A DNA stretch of 64,000 bases from Lachnoclostridium sp. (GTDB lineage: Bacteria; Bacillota; Clostridia; Lachnospirales; Lachnospiraceae), in assembly GCA_023664665.1 (NCBI GenBank), contig JAMPEY010000015.1, forward strand, positions 1 to 64,000, read 5' to 3'. Position numbers and translations under genes: made by a program. The notes beneath the pieces were generated by a model. It was not told where the DNA came from. It worked only from the letters and a program-made list of their open reading frames with translations, and searched no databases. Of this stretch, positions 47,547-55,472 are shown in pieces. Numbering within the stretch: the stretch's first letter is position 1; every line of letters begins with the position of its first letter.

Positions 47547-47741
47547 TCAGCTAGGAGTTTTTCTAATTCCTTTTTTGTACTCAGATATTATCTTTATCAT
47601 TGCTACAGTAATAAAAGCTGCTCCTAATATGCCTTGTAATACTGATGCAGTTTCATTGTGAAGTGTGTTGCTCACCGCCATCATGATAAATCCAACGCCA
47701 ATAACAGCTGCTGCGATGTATCCAATAATTTTTTGCTTCAT
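47547..47741 (-). CDS. Small two-helix membrane protein
   Basis: This 64-residue product has two hydrophobic helices (about 5-22, 33-50) and a basic tail (SEYKKGIRKTP). It resembles the 63-residue membrane protein near rsmG in length and layout. The ATG follows GGAGG by eight bases. The zinc-binding gene starts two bases after its stop codon. The function is unknown. Confidence 0.6.
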   Translation of the reverse strand: MKQKIIGYIAAAVIGVGFIMMAVSNTLHNETASVLQGILGAAFITVAMIKIISEYKKGIRKTPS

Positions 47742-47857
47742 CTTTTTAGCCTCCACTCCTTGATTGTTCACTTCGATTGTAGCATAGTTAGTTTTGAGTT
47801 TCAATGTTTGCTTAGTAAAATTACCGGGGTTTCATATTGCCATGGTTCACAAGATAA

Positions 47858-47873
47858 TGTTTCACGTGAAACA
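47858..47873. promoter_or_regulatory. parS: parS centromere site 1
   Basis: TGTTTCACGTGAAACA is a perfect 16-base palindrome identical to the parS consensus bound by ParB. It lies about 280 bases before parA. Confidence 0.97.
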
Positions 47874-47907
47874 TTGATGCTGTTTTACAAATAAGGACAC
47901 AAGATAA

Positions 47908-47923
47908 TGTTTCACGTGAAACA
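47908..47923. promoter_or_regulatory. parS: parS centromere site 2
   Basis: A second perfect TGTTTCACGTGAAACA lies exactly 50 bases from the first. The surrounding bases (CACAAGATAA before, TTG after) are also repeated, so the site was duplicated. Confidence 0.97.
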
Positions 47924-47950
47924 TTGGAACCCAAAATCTTGTATTAAAAC

Positions 47951-47983
47951 CGTGAAACATTCCTATTACAGGGCGTGAAACAT
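47951..47983. promoter_or_regulatory. Two parS half-sites
   Basis: CGTGAAACAT occurs at 47951-47960 and 47974-47983, each equal to the right half of parS. They may be decayed copies or extra weak ParB sites upstream of parA. The rest of the 47742-48150 gap has no gene. Confidence 0.6.
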
Positions 47984-48150
47984 TTATTCTTATGGAAAAT
48001 CCATAAATTCGGACAACTATATATAGTATTTTACATCAGCGAAAGACACTAGAGTCCAAAACTCTATTATCTAAAACAAAAAATTTGTAGATATATCATA
48101 AAATTAGTGTTATAATTGAAAAGCAAAACATTGGAAAGGCGAACAAAAAT

Positions 48151-48918
48151 ATGGGAAAAATAATTGCGATTGCAAACCAAAAAGGCGGAGTAGGAAAGAC
48201 AACTACTTCCATAAATCTTTCAGCATCTCTTGCAGCAAAAGGAAAGAGGGTGCTTGTTATTGACACTGACCCGCAGGGAAATACCACCAGCGGATTCGGC
48301 GTTGACAAAAATGATTTGGAGAATACCATTTATGAGTTGATTTTAGGAGAGTGTTCCATAGGGGATTGTGTTCTTTCGGATGTTGTTCCGGGAGTATCCA
48401 TTGTTCCTTCTAATGTAAATCTTGCAGCGGCGGAGATTGAATTGATTGGCGTGGACCGCAAGGAATACATATTGAAAAATGAGGTGGACTATATCAAAGG
48501 CAGCTATGATTATATCATTATTGACTGTCCCCCTTCATTAAATATGCTGACCATTAATGCCATGACCACCGCGGACAGGGTAATGGTTCCGATACAATGT
48601 GAGTATTATGCGCTGGAAGGGTTGAGCCAATTAATACATACCATTAATCTGGTGAAGGAGAGATTGAATCCTGATTTGGATATGGACGGCGTGGTATTTA
48701 CCATGTATGATTCCCGTACCAATCTTTCTATGCAGGTAGTGGAAAACGTGAAACAAAACCTAAAGCAGCATCACGTTTACAACACATTGATTCCTAGAAA
48801 TATCAGGCTGGCGGAAGCACCCAGCTATGGAAAGCCCATTAATTTGTATGACCCCAAATCTGCTGGAGCAGAAGCGTATATGGATTTAGCGCAGGAAGTT
48901 ATTGAAAATAATAAGTAA
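48151..48918 (+). CDS. parA: Chromosome-partitioning ATPase ParA/Soj
   Basis: ParA (255 residues) moves parS-ParB complexes and regulates DnaA. It has the deviant Walker A KGGVGKTT at about 10-17, DTDPQGN, and DCPPSLNMLTINAM. It is close to two parS sites and to oriC. Its usual neighbour parB is 7 kb downstream, separated by unrelated genes, so the two cannot share a short standard transcript. TTGGAAAGG lies upstream of the ATG with spacing on the long side. Confidence 0.97.
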   Translation: MGKIIAIANQKGGVGKTTTSINLSASLAAKGKRVLVIDTDPQGNTTSGFGVDKNDLENTIYELILGECSIGDCVLSDVVPGVSIVPSNVNLAAAEIELIGVDRKEYILKNEVDYIKGSYDYIIIDCPPSLNMLTINAMTTADRVMVPIQCEYYALEGLSQLIHTINLVKERLNPDLDMDGVVFTMYDSRTNLSMQVVENVKQNLKQHHVYNTLIPRNIRLAEAPSYGKPINLYDPKSAGAEAYMDLAQEVIENNK

Positions 48919-48974
48919 GCTTGCACTCAGATTTCCGAGTAGTCTATTATTATACATTTATTGGAGATAAAAAT

Positions 48975-49361
48975 ATGGTTCTTATAGGTGTAAAAGAGAA
49001 TAACGGATGGCTAAATTCCCGCTGGAATTTGACATATAAAATAGGTTGGGAAAATATTCTAAAAGCTTGCACATTTAGTTCCGAATATTATCAGCAATTT
49101 GAAATCTTGGTCGATGACCAAGTTGTTTCGGTACAAAGCAAAGAAGAGAATATGAATTTAGAAGAAGCAAGGACTCTTACTTTTCGTGGTATATCAACGA
49201 TTATCAAGGTGCCGATTATGATTACATTATATAATCAGTTAAATGCTGTTGATGTGAGTGTAGCAATGGCAACAGAGGAATTCCTTGAGGCGGATTATGA
49301 GAAGTTTAATAAATCTCTTGGACAATATCTGGATAGTATTGAGCTAGCTATGTATAGGTAA
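48975..49361 (+). CDS. Unknown protein, start of the parA-parB insertion
   Basis: The 128-residue product is soluble, with a beta-rich first half (GWLNSRWNLTYKIGWENIL) and a helical, acidic second half (EEFLEADYEKFNKSLGQYLD). No family is recognised. The ATG follows GGAG by eight bases. It starts 56 bases after parA and may be read from the parA promoter. Confidence 0.55.
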   Translation: MVLIGVKENNGWLNSRWNLTYKIGWENILKACTFSSEYYQQFEILVDDQVVSVQSKEENMNLEEARTLTFRGISTIIKVPIMITLYNQLNAVDVSVAMATEEFLEADYEKFNKSLGQYLDSIELAMYR

Positions 49362-49408
49362 ATTTTGATTGAGGGAATTGTTTCATACACGAATTGGTGC
49401 CCACGCAA

Positions 49409-49460
49409 TGCGTAGAAACGCACATGAAAGTTCGTAGGTTATAGAAAGGCATGGTTATTA
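49409..49460 (+). repeat. MKVRRL leader element, copy 1
   Basis: A hairpin (TGCGT-AGAA-ACGCA) is followed by ATGAAAGTTCGTAGGTTA, TAG and the ribosome-binding site AGAAAGGC with GGTTATTA. The first part reads MKVRRL and stop. The same element occurs at 53791 and 59115 before unrelated genes. Confidence 0.85.
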
Positions 49461-49462
49461 AA

Positions 49463-49930
49463 ATGTCATATACATTTCAATCCATAGGGGATATGGAGAA
49501 ATTAGCATACAGCAGTAACATATGTAATTTTATTGAGGATTTTGCAGACTATGGGAATCAGTTTTCTCTGGTATGTGGTAAAATCAAGGCACTGTTTGGC
49601 CAGCCGGATTATGAAACGGAAAATTTGGAGAATTTATTCTCTTACTGCATTCTGGCAAAGTCAGAAGAAGGAGAAGAAGTTTACCTGAGTGTTTATTGTG
49701 CAGGCACAGGTCCCGCAGTCGGCGGTATGCAGGACGAAAAATCCAAAAAGGCGGCAAAGGCTTTAGTGGATTATGTTTTGCAGGCAAAACCAATCGACTA
49801 TGCACATAAAGCTTATTACTTGGATGGTCCCACAGTTCTTGAGTTTGGAATCAAAGATGGCACCCCCTATTATAATGAAGCAGAGCTGGAGCTTTCGGAA
49901 GAAGAGTTGAGCGAGCTGTTTTGCGAGTGA
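49463..49930 (+). CDS. Acidic unknown protein, immunity-like
   Basis: This 155-residue acidic protein contains ADYGNQFSLVCGKIKALFG, then SEEGEEVYLSVYCAGTGPAVGG, and ends in a Glu-rich tail (AELELSEEELSELFCE). It looks soluble. The ATG is inside a leader element whose ribosome-binding site AAAGG is about 13 bases away; another ATG four codons earlier is possible. Composition and setting suggest an immunity protein, but no family is recognised. Confidence 0.55.
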   Translation: MSYTFQSIGDMEKLAYSSNICNFIEDFADYGNQFSLVCGKIKALFGQPDYETENLENLFSYCILAKSEEGEEVYLSVYCAGTGPAVGGMQDEKSKKAAKALVDYVLQAKPIDYAHKAYYLDGPTVLEFGIKDGTPYYNEAELELSEEELSELFCE

Positions 49931-50032
49931 TGCTTCTTGACCGACAGGTCGAGAAGGTGGGACTTGAGAAGATTGATTCAACAAATCGAAGTTTGTTGGA
50001 AAACATAAAGGAAACTTAAGGAGAATAGTATT

Positions 50033-50347
50033 ATGGCAAAAATGAAAACATGGGAAAAGTTTTTGGTGCTTCTTGCCCTTTTGACGATTATGCTTTCCAT
50101 TTTACTAAAATGTTTATGGGGAATTAATGATACGGGAACCTTAGTAATACTTGCTTTTATGGGCATATTGCTATTTGTGGTATTTTTAACAAGCGCCTTT
50201 TTTCCTGCTGATTGGAGAATGACAGAAAAGGAAAAGTCAAAAATCAAGGATATGGATGTTTATCAGGAAAAATACCGTAAGATTTTTATCAGTGTGACTT
50301 TTATTTTTTCCCTCTTTTCAGCAGTTTTGATATTAATGCTTGCGTAA
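50033..50347 (+). CDS. Three-helix membrane protein, unknown
   Basis: The 104-residue product has hydrophobic helices at about 9-29, 36-58 and 84-103, with a charged loop between (DWRMTEKEKSKIKDMDVYQEKY). GGAG lies nine bases before the ATG. Membrane proteins of this size occur as bacteriocin immunity proteins, but I recognise no family. Confidence 0.6.
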   Translation: MAKMKTWEKFLVLLALLTIMLSILLKCLWGINDTGTLVILAFMGILLFVVFLTSAFFPADWRMTEKEKSKIKDMDVYQEKYRKIFISVTFIFSLFSAVLILMLA

Positions 50348-50404
50348 AACTTTTTGTTTGCCATAATGAAAAAGGGAAATCGGGATTTGGCAGGTGATAA
50401 TGTT

Positions 50405-51070
50405 ATGAAAAAACAGTCTGATGAAAAAGCTGTCAGCCATGTAGAAATTATAGGCGGTGCAGATGGTCCTACATCGGTTTTCATAGTTGGTAAAAAGCAT
50501 GGAAAAGCAACATTAAAGCAGATTATTTATAAAAGCCTTTATGCAAAAAGGAAAAAGCGTGTCATTAAATCAATAAAAGCAAATCCTCATAGTATGGATG
50601 AAGTGATAGAATATACCAAAACAAAGTGGGGATTTTCAGAAACGGATAGGGATACGGTAGAATTTCAAACAGAGTACCGAGAATTAAGAGCCTCATTTCT
50701 TTTGCAATATAACCCAAAGCTGCTTGGGGATTTGGCAGAGTTTCCTGAGCTTGAAAATCATAGCGCTGATGCTGTAAAGGCATTCATGGAGCAAATGGAC
50801 AAGCGGAAGAAAGCAGCAGAAGAAATTTCTAAAGAATTATTTGATATAGAACTGTGCATTTTGGAAAGACGAGAGAATGATGTTTGTTCAAAAATTATCA
50901 TAGAGAAGAAATATGGTTATATTGGCGGTTCTGCATCAGGAACAAAGAACGTAAAAACGTTTAATAAAATATTTCGTGATATTTATAAATACTATGGAGT
51001 TTCGCAAGAAGATATTGATAAAAAAACAAAACGATATGAAGAATTGATTAGGACTTTAGCAAAAAGATAA
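50405..51070 (+). CDS. Soluble protein with a GGADGPTS motif
   Basis: This 221-residue protein begins with HVEIIGGADGPTSVFIVGK (about 12-32). The same motif is found in the beta subunit of Na+-translocating decarboxylases, where it belongs to the membrane core. The rest of this protein is hydrophilic, helical and Lys/Glu-rich, so it is not a decarboxylase. Families of this type in gut Clostridia are often misannotated as decarboxylase subunits. A CS-type end (DICYKYYGVSQED-like) is helical. The function is unknown. The ATG is preceded by AGGTGA. Confidence 0.6.
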   Translation: MKKQSDEKAVSHVEIIGGADGPTSVFIVGKKHGKATLKQIIYKSLYAKRKKRVIKSIKANPHSMDEVIEYTKTKWGFSETDRDTVEFQTEYRELRASFLLQYNPKLLGDLAEFPELENHSADAVKAFMEQMDKRKKAAEEISKELFDIELCILERRENDVCSKIIIEKKYGYIGGSASGTKNVKTFNKIFRDIYKYYGVSQEDIDKKTKRYEELIRTLAKR

Positions 51071-51124
51071 ATTTGGATTTGTGGGAAGTTGTTTGGGAAA
51101 AGCAAAAGCAGGAGTAATAATATT

Positions 51125-51499
51125 ATGGATAAAGATTTTCCAATGAATCGGTTTGACTTTTCAAATTTAGTAAAATATGTACAAAAGTGTGGAGTATTGC
51201 CGGATACCATCACTGATAGCGAAACAGGAATAGAATTTTATGGTGTAAATACCATTTCAAGAGAAGAGTTGGTTTGTTTTCTTGAGAATTTTAACGAAAT
51301 AGACAACCTTGCTCAAATTGACAGTAAACAGGAATATGAAAAGAATACGCAGTTTGGAGTTAAGAGTTACCAGTTTGAGCCGTCGTGGGTGGAGGTTGCT
51401 CCCAATAAAGTTACTGTTGGATATGTTGGCAGTTATATCAACACGGATTTCAATCTGACCTTTTTAAAAATCAATGGCGCATGGATTTTGGACAAATAG
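51125..51499 (+). CDS. Unknown protein, possibly immunity-like
   Basis: The 124-residue product has a helical first half (FSNLVKYVQKCGVLPDTI, REELVCFLENFNEIDNLAQI) and a strand-rich second half (VTVGYVGSYINTDFNLTFL) that ends in GAWILDK. The ATG follows GGAG by ten bases. No family recognised. It overlaps the reading frame of the next gene if that one is started early. Confidence 0.55.
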   Translation: MDKDFPMNRFDFSNLVKYVQKCGVLPDTITDSETGIEFYGVNTISREELVCFLENFNEIDNLAQIDSKQEYEKNTQFGVKSYQFEPSWVEVAPNKVTVGYVGSYINTDFNLTFLKINGAWILDK

Positions 51500-51528
51500 C
51501 ATATAATTCTAATTTTATGGGGTGTTTT

Positions 51529-51882
51529 ATGTATTATTCTTATGTTATGGGAATAGGTGATGAAATTCTTGCTTTGAAGGATAGAGGATTTATAATTGAG
51601 GAATTTGGCAGAAATTATGGTGTTGCATTTCCAAAAGAAAAGGCAGAGGAATGGGAAGAATTTATAAGTCGATATTTAGAGTTAGATTATTGGAATGAGT
51701 ACCTGTCAGATGATGGTGTCATTTTTCTGTTTCATCTTAAAGATGGAATAAAAAGATATGATGTAAAAGATTATAAGAATGATGAAGTCTTATCTTTGTG
51801 TGAAAAACTTTGTGAATGTAAGTTTAAATCCATAAAAGATATGTTAAAGGAAAATCATTATTATAAGGATAAGATAGTTTGA
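51529..51882 (+). CDS. Unknown small acidic protein
   Basis: The 117-residue product has MGIGDEILALKDRGFIIEEFG near the start, then AEEWEEFISRYLELDYWNEYL, and Lys/Asp-rich strands. The start with GGGGTG upstream is preferred; earlier in-frame ATGs overlap the previous gene. The family is unknown; size and acidity again suit an immunity protein. Confidence 0.5.
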   Translation: MYYSYVMGIGDEILALKDRGFIIEEFGRNYGVAFPKEKAEEWEEFISRYLELDYWNEYLSDDGVIFLFHLKDGIKRYDVKDYKNDEVLSLCEKLCECKFKSIKDMLKENHYYKDKIV

Positions 51883-51902
51883 AGGAATGAGAAAGATAAA
51901 AC
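51882..51902 (+). repeat. 21-bp direct repeat, copy 1
   Basis: The 21 bases from here (beginning AAGGAATGAGAAAG) recur exactly at 52390-52410. Each precedes the ribosome-binding site of a different immunity-like gene. Confidence 0.85.
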
Positions 51903-51926
51903 AAGCTTTAGAGGAGGAAACCGGCT

Positions 51927-52373
51927 ATGGTTAAAAAATACGATTTCTTTTGGAATACGATGGAGTTATGTGACTGGGAAAATGAGGGGAATGATGATAA
52001 AGTATTGGAGCCTGTGATTCAATATCTCTCAAAGCAGGATGACCCTCTTATTTTTGAGTTTGATGATTTAATGACAGAATTGCTATATCATTTAGATACA
52101 AAAAAGCTGGTGGAACAATGTGAAAAGATTGAGCCCCTAACAAGTGATGATTCCTTTTTGTATTCCAGATGTGTTGCCTTGATAAACGGACCTGCTTACT
52201 ATGAGAAGGTCAAGCAAGGAAAGGAAGAAAGTGTGTGGAGCATGGAATTTGAAGCATTGCTCTATGTTCCGCAAAAGGCATGGGCGTTAAAACATAAAGG
52301 CTCTGTCGATGATTACCCTCATGCTTCTGCATTGAGCTATGAAACTGGCAGTAATCAAGCCGGTTGGAAGTAA
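51927..52373 (+). CDS. Unknown protein, DUF4240-like
   Basis: The 148-residue product starts KKYDFFWNTMELCDWENEGN, continues with acidic helices (QDDPLIFEFDDLMTELLYHL), and has LYSRCVALINGPAYYEKV. This layout resembles DUF4240 proteins, which occur in toxin-immunity islands; the assignment is tentative. GGAGG lies about eight bases before ATG. Confidence 0.55.
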   Translation: MVKKYDFFWNTMELCDWENEGNDDKVLEPVIQYLSKQDDPLIFEFDDLMTELLYHLDTKKLVEQCEKIEPLTSDDSFLYSRCVALINGPAYYEKVKQGKEESVWSMEFEALLYVPQKAWALKHKGSVDDYPHASALSYETGSNQAGWK

Positions 52374-52389
52374 AAGCTTTCGGTTTGCC

Positions 52390-52410
52390 AAGGAATGAGA
52401 AAGATAAAAC
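52390..52410 (+). repeat. 21-bp direct repeat, copy 2
   Basis: An exact second copy of the 21 bases at 51882-51902. It lies before the gene at 52446. The ATGAGAAAGATAA inside it also occurs at the start of the lipoprotein gene at 53842. Confidence 0.85.
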
Positions 52411-52445
52411 TAGATAATTACAGAGAAAAATGCGGAGGAAGGAAA

Positions 52446-52982
52446 ATGCGATTGGTATTACACTTGAATGCCCGCTTTCAGCCCAAGCACAGATTTGAGC
52501 TGGAGGATGCCTTGCAGGAGATTTTTCAGGAAAATAAAGCGGGGGAGATAACGGGCGGCGGAACATCCTTAAAAGAGAATGGCGAAATAGACAGCTGCGA
52601 TATTGAGATAGATTTTTCGGATGGCGAGAAAAGCGTGGAGTGGCTTGTGGGTCTGCTTAATACCATAGGTATTCCGAAAGGCTCTGTCTTGCAGGGAATC
52701 AAGCCGCCGATTCCTGTCGGCACATTGGAAGGGCTGGCGATTTATCTGAATGGAACTGACCTGGCGGAAGAAATATACAAAAGCTGCGATATAAATTATG
52801 CAATCGAACAGCTGGAGCAGGCAGTTGATGGTATCGGATATATGTACAGTTATAGGGAACTCAGTGAGTTTACGGCACTATACTTTTATGGAACATCTTT
52901 TTCTGTAATGAAGGAAAAAATGGACTCCTTTGTTTCAAGCTATCCGCTATGTCAAAAGTGCCGCATGGAGCAAATCGCATAG
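52446..52982 (+). CDS. Immunity-like protein with GEITGGGT motif
   Basis: This 178-residue protein has a ferredoxin-like first half (FELEDALQEIFQENKAGEIT, then GGGT, and CDIEIDF) and GLLNTIGIPKGSVLQGI. I have seen this pattern in uncharacterised proteins of toxin-immunity clusters. The second half is less clear. GGAGGAAGG lies before the ATG. Its end overlaps a longer open frame of the next gene that I reject. Confidence 0.6.
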   Translation: MRLVLHLNARFQPKHRFELEDALQEIFQENKAGEITGGGTSLKENGEIDSCDIEIDFSDGEKSVEWLVGLLNTIGIPKGSVLQGIKPPIPVGTLEGLAIYLNGTDLAEEIYKSCDINYAIEQLEQAVDGIGYMYSYRELSEFTALYFYGTSFSVMKEKMDSFVSSYPLCQKCRMEQIA

Positions 52983-53085
52983 CCAGAGACATTTTGCTCC
53001 GGCATTTTACATTGGTTGCCGCTTCGCTGATTTTTGGAATCTGCCATGTGGCGATTGTGAAAGAAATGTGTGTAGAGGTGTAGCT

Positions 53086-53634
53086 ATGTCATTGGAAAAA
53101 GTTTATGATTATTTTCACAATTATGATAAGCAGACTTATCAGGTGGTAGCTTGCATGGAGAATGAGCCATCCGAGCAGGATATAAAGGATTTTGAAAATC
53201 AGTATGGGATAAATCTTCCTGCTGATTTCAGGGAATTTACCATGTCTCCTTTGGGCGGGCTTTTTATGGAGGTGCGGGAGGAAATATGGCCGCGCGCCAA
53301 GGCGTTTGATGTAGGTCCGTTCTGGTCGTTCTGTCGTGGAATTATAGTCTATGGAATTGCCAAGGATATACCTGATTTTTTGGACATTCGGGTAAGAACA
53401 AAGGAACTGCATGAGGAAGGCTTTACCGATTTTATCCCATTTTTAGCCGTTGTAGGAAATGGAGATGAAATATTCTGTTTTGATAAGGATAATAAAATAG
53501 TGATTCTGGATTACTATAACACAGGAGAAGCTACGCCGGTGGAAGGAACTTTTGCAGATTGCCTGCTAGACCAAATTGCAGAATTAGAAGAGCGGAAAAA
53601 CAGGAAAATCCGGGGAGAGGATAAAATTAGCTAA
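53086..53634 (+). CDS. SMI1/KNR4-family protein (second)
   Basis: This 182-residue protein has the SMI1/KNR4 pattern EQDIKDFENQYGINLPADFREF, a GG turn (LGGLF), and FLAVVGNGDEIFCFDKDNKIVIL; the last part is highly typical. It should be an immunity-type domain with its own specificity, differing strongly from the copy at 39661. GAGGTG precedes the ATG. The frame is open 52 codons upstream but lacks family similarity there. Confidence 0.87.
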   Translation: MSLEKVYDYFHNYDKQTYQVVACMENEPSEQDIKDFENQYGINLPADFREFTMSPLGGLFMEVREEIWPRAKAFDVGPFWSFCRGIIVYGIAKDIPDFLDIRVRTKELHEEGFTDFIPFLAVVGNGDEIFCFDKDNKIVILDYYNTGEATPVEGTFADCLLDQIAELEERKNRKIRGEDKIS

Positions 53635-53841
53635 GTAGGAATTGTGAAAGAAGTAAAATGTATTTGAAATTTGAAACATGCATATTAAACATTATATGGA
53701 ATAAGTTACAAAAACAAAAGATAACAAGACAAATGCAATGAAGGAGTTTAGTGTGGATTTATTTGTTTTGCGAATGTGGTATCTATGCAATATGTAAAAA
53801 CATGTATGAAAGTTCGTAGGTTACAGAAAGGTATGGTTATT
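53635..53841. other. Leader region of the lipoprotein gene
   Basis: No gene is seen here. A 31-base segment (53694-53724) is repeated with five differences at 54819-54849, and MKVRRL element copy 2 begins at 53791. The similarity between the two leaders continues through GCGAATG. Confidence 0.5.
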
Positions 53842-53844
53842 ATG
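53791..53844 (+). repeat. MKVRRL leader element, copy 2
   Basis: A hairpin TATGT-AAAA-ACATG, then ATGAAAGTTCGTAGGTTA, CAG, the ribosome-binding site AGAAAGG and GGTTATT before the ATG of the lipoprotein gene. Compared with copy 1 the stem bases changed on both sides while pairing is kept. Confidence 0.85.
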
Positions 53845-54765
53845 AGAAAGATAACAAGCATTTTTATGATAGCAGTGATGGTTTGTTCTCTATCTGGCTG
53901 CTCACAGGGAAAAACAAACCTGCAGGAAAAAACAGACCAAGCAGACCTGCAGGAAGAAAGTACCATACCTGTAGGGGGAACGATGCAGGAAGAAAAGGAA
54001 AAAGCTTCTGCCAGCGGAGAGGATAACACAAAGCTGCAGGGTGAAGCTATTCAGGAAGAGGGAAAAATTTCTGACAGCGAGCGCGCAGAGCAGAACAAAG
54101 CTTATGGCGAAATATTATGGGATGTATATTATCTAGGCGAGATTGAAGGAGAGTATACAGCACCCAATCGGGAAGGGATTAAAAATAGTGATTTTGCCAT
54201 TTATGATATAGATGGTGACGGCTTAGAAGAATTGCTTCTTTCGTTTGATGGGGGATACATGGCCTCAATGTTGGAGTACATATGGGGATATGAAAATGGA
54301 AGTACACATGTGGAGTTATGTGAGTTTCCTTCTATGAGGTATTATAATAATGGAGTAATTGAAGTTGACTGGTCCCACAATCAAGGTTTAGCAGGAGATT
54401 TTTGGCCATATTCGGCTTACAGCTATAATAGTGAAACGGACAAATATCAGGAATTTGCATCCGTAGATGCGTGGGATAAAATTAGTACAGGAGTAGAAGT
54501 CAATTGGAAGGGTGAAGCATTTCCAAGCAGCATAGATGCAGACGGTGATGGAATTGTTTACTATGTTTTACCGGCAGATTGGGATGGTCATTATGATATG
54601 ACACCCTTAGATGGTAAGGATTACGAAAGCTGGAGAAATGATTATCTTAATGGAGCAGAAGAAATAAAGGAAGAGGTCATCGCATTTCAGCCATTGAATG
54701 AGGAAAACATATCCAAGCTGGGGGCGCCGAAACCGGATATCCAATTTCCAGAGCCGCAGGGGTGA
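53842..54765 (+). CDS. Lipoprotein with a calcium-type DxDxDG motif
   Basis: This 307-residue protein has a lipoprotein signal (KITSIFMIAVMVCSLSGCSQ, lipid on the Cys). A Gln/Glu/Lys-rich linker follows, then a domain with DIDGDGLEELLLSFDGG at about 135-152 and DADGDGIVYYVL, both EF-hand-like or FG-GAP-like calcium motifs. It should be anchored outside. Such proteins are abundant in Lachnospiraceae; the function is unknown. The start is set by the leader element; an upstream in-frame GTG would remove the signal peptide from the N-terminus. Confidence 0.75.
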   Translation: MRKITSIFMIAVMVCSLSGCSQGKTNLQEKTDQADLQEESTIPVGGTMQEEKEKASASGEDNTKLQGEAIQEEGKISDSERAEQNKAYGEILWDVYYLGEIEGEYTAPNREGIKNSDFAIYDIDGDGLEELLLSFDGGYMASMLEYIWGYENGSTHVELCEFPSMRYYNNGVIEVDWSHNQGLAGDFWPYSAYSYNSETDKYQEFASVDAWDKISTGVEVNWKGEAFPSSIDADGDGIVYYVLPADWDGHYDMTPLDGKDYESWRNDYLNGAEEIKEEVIAFQPLNEENISKLGAPKPDIQFPEPQG

Positions 54766-54818
54766 TAAGGTTGAAAATTCACGCACCTTCCATATGAAAC
54801 AGATATAGCAAAAGCGCC

Positions 54819-54849
54819 ATATGGAACAAGTTGCATAAACAAGGGATAA
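54819..54849 (+). repeat. Diverged 31-bp leader repeat
   Basis: This segment (starts ATATGGAACAAGTTGCATAA) matches 53694-53724 at 26 of 31 positions. Just before it, TTCCATATG (54788) and CATATGGAA (54818) form a hairpin after the lipoprotein gene. Confidence 0.65.
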
Positions 54850-54883
54850 TGTGGTTTGTACGGCGAATGAGAGGGAAATTGTT

Positions 54884-55141
54884 GTGAATTACAGCTTTTG
54901 GCGAGGAGTATTTGGCTTATCGGAAAAAGGTGGAAAACATAATAAACCACATATTCATGCTTTATACGGAGACGATGAAATTGTTGTAGGGATAGAAGGA
55001 GAAATTTTAGAAGGAGATTTCCCCAACAAACAAAAGAAACTTTTGTTAGCATGGATGGCGATTCATGAAGATGAATTAAAAGCAAATTGGGAATTATTGC
55101 ATAATGGAGATGGTTATTTTAAGATTGAACCATTACATTAG
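54884..55141 (+). CDS. DUF4160-family protein
   Basis: This 85-residue protein has the DUF4160 pattern KHNKPHIHALYGDDEIVVGI, then WMAIHEDELKANWELL and the end FKIEPL. DUF4160 genes are nearly always next to a DUF2442 gene, as here, and are predicted toxin-antitoxin-like pairs. The N-terminus (NYSFWRGVFGLSEKGG) differs from the usual MP-x-I-x-x-F-x-GI start, so it may have been altered. The GTG start chosen follows GAGAGGG by eight bases; an upstream GTG is possible. Confidence 0.8.
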   Translation: MNYSFWRGVFGLSEKGGKHNKPHIHALYGDDEIVVGIEGEILEGDFPNKQKKLLLAWMAIHEDELKANWELLHNGDGYFKIEPLH

Positions 55142-55159
55142 ATATGGAGGTGTCCTGTT

Positions 55160-55402
55160 ATGTTAAGGCCAACTGCAATTCAAGTGGAAGTGATTTGTGC
55201 TTATCAGATATTAGTAGTATTTGATAATGGCGAAAAAAAGCGCTTTGATGTTGAACCATATATAAAAGGTGAATGGTATGGACAACTGCGGTCTTTGGAA
55301 TATTTTAATCGTGTTTCTACAGATGGGTTTACAGTTGTTTGGCCCGATGGACAAGATATATGTCCGGATGAATTATATAATCTGGGAGAGTTAGTGTCAT
55401 AA
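55160..55402 (+). CDS. DUF2442-family protein
   Basis: This 80-residue protein has the DUF2442 pattern YQILVVFDNGEKKRFDVEPYI, FNRVSTDGFTVVWPDGQDICPDELY. It is 18 bases after the DUF4160 gene with its own GGAGG. The pair may act as a toxin-antitoxin or regulatory module; the biochemical role is not known. Confidence 0.85.
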   Translation: MLRPTAIQVEVICAYQILVVFDNGEKKRFDVEPYIKGEWYGQLRSLEYFNRVSTDGFTVVWPDGQDICPDELYNLGELVS

Positions 55403-55472
55403 TTTATACAACAGGGTTTTGCCCTTGCAAAATTGCTAAATAAGTGTAGTTAAATAAAAGGAGAAATTTGAA

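Noticed and set aside
52930..53085. Upstream extension of the second SMI1/KNR4 gene
   Set aside because: The extra 52 residues overlap the previous gene and are Cys/His/Arg-rich without family similarity; a good ribosome-binding site supports the later ATG.
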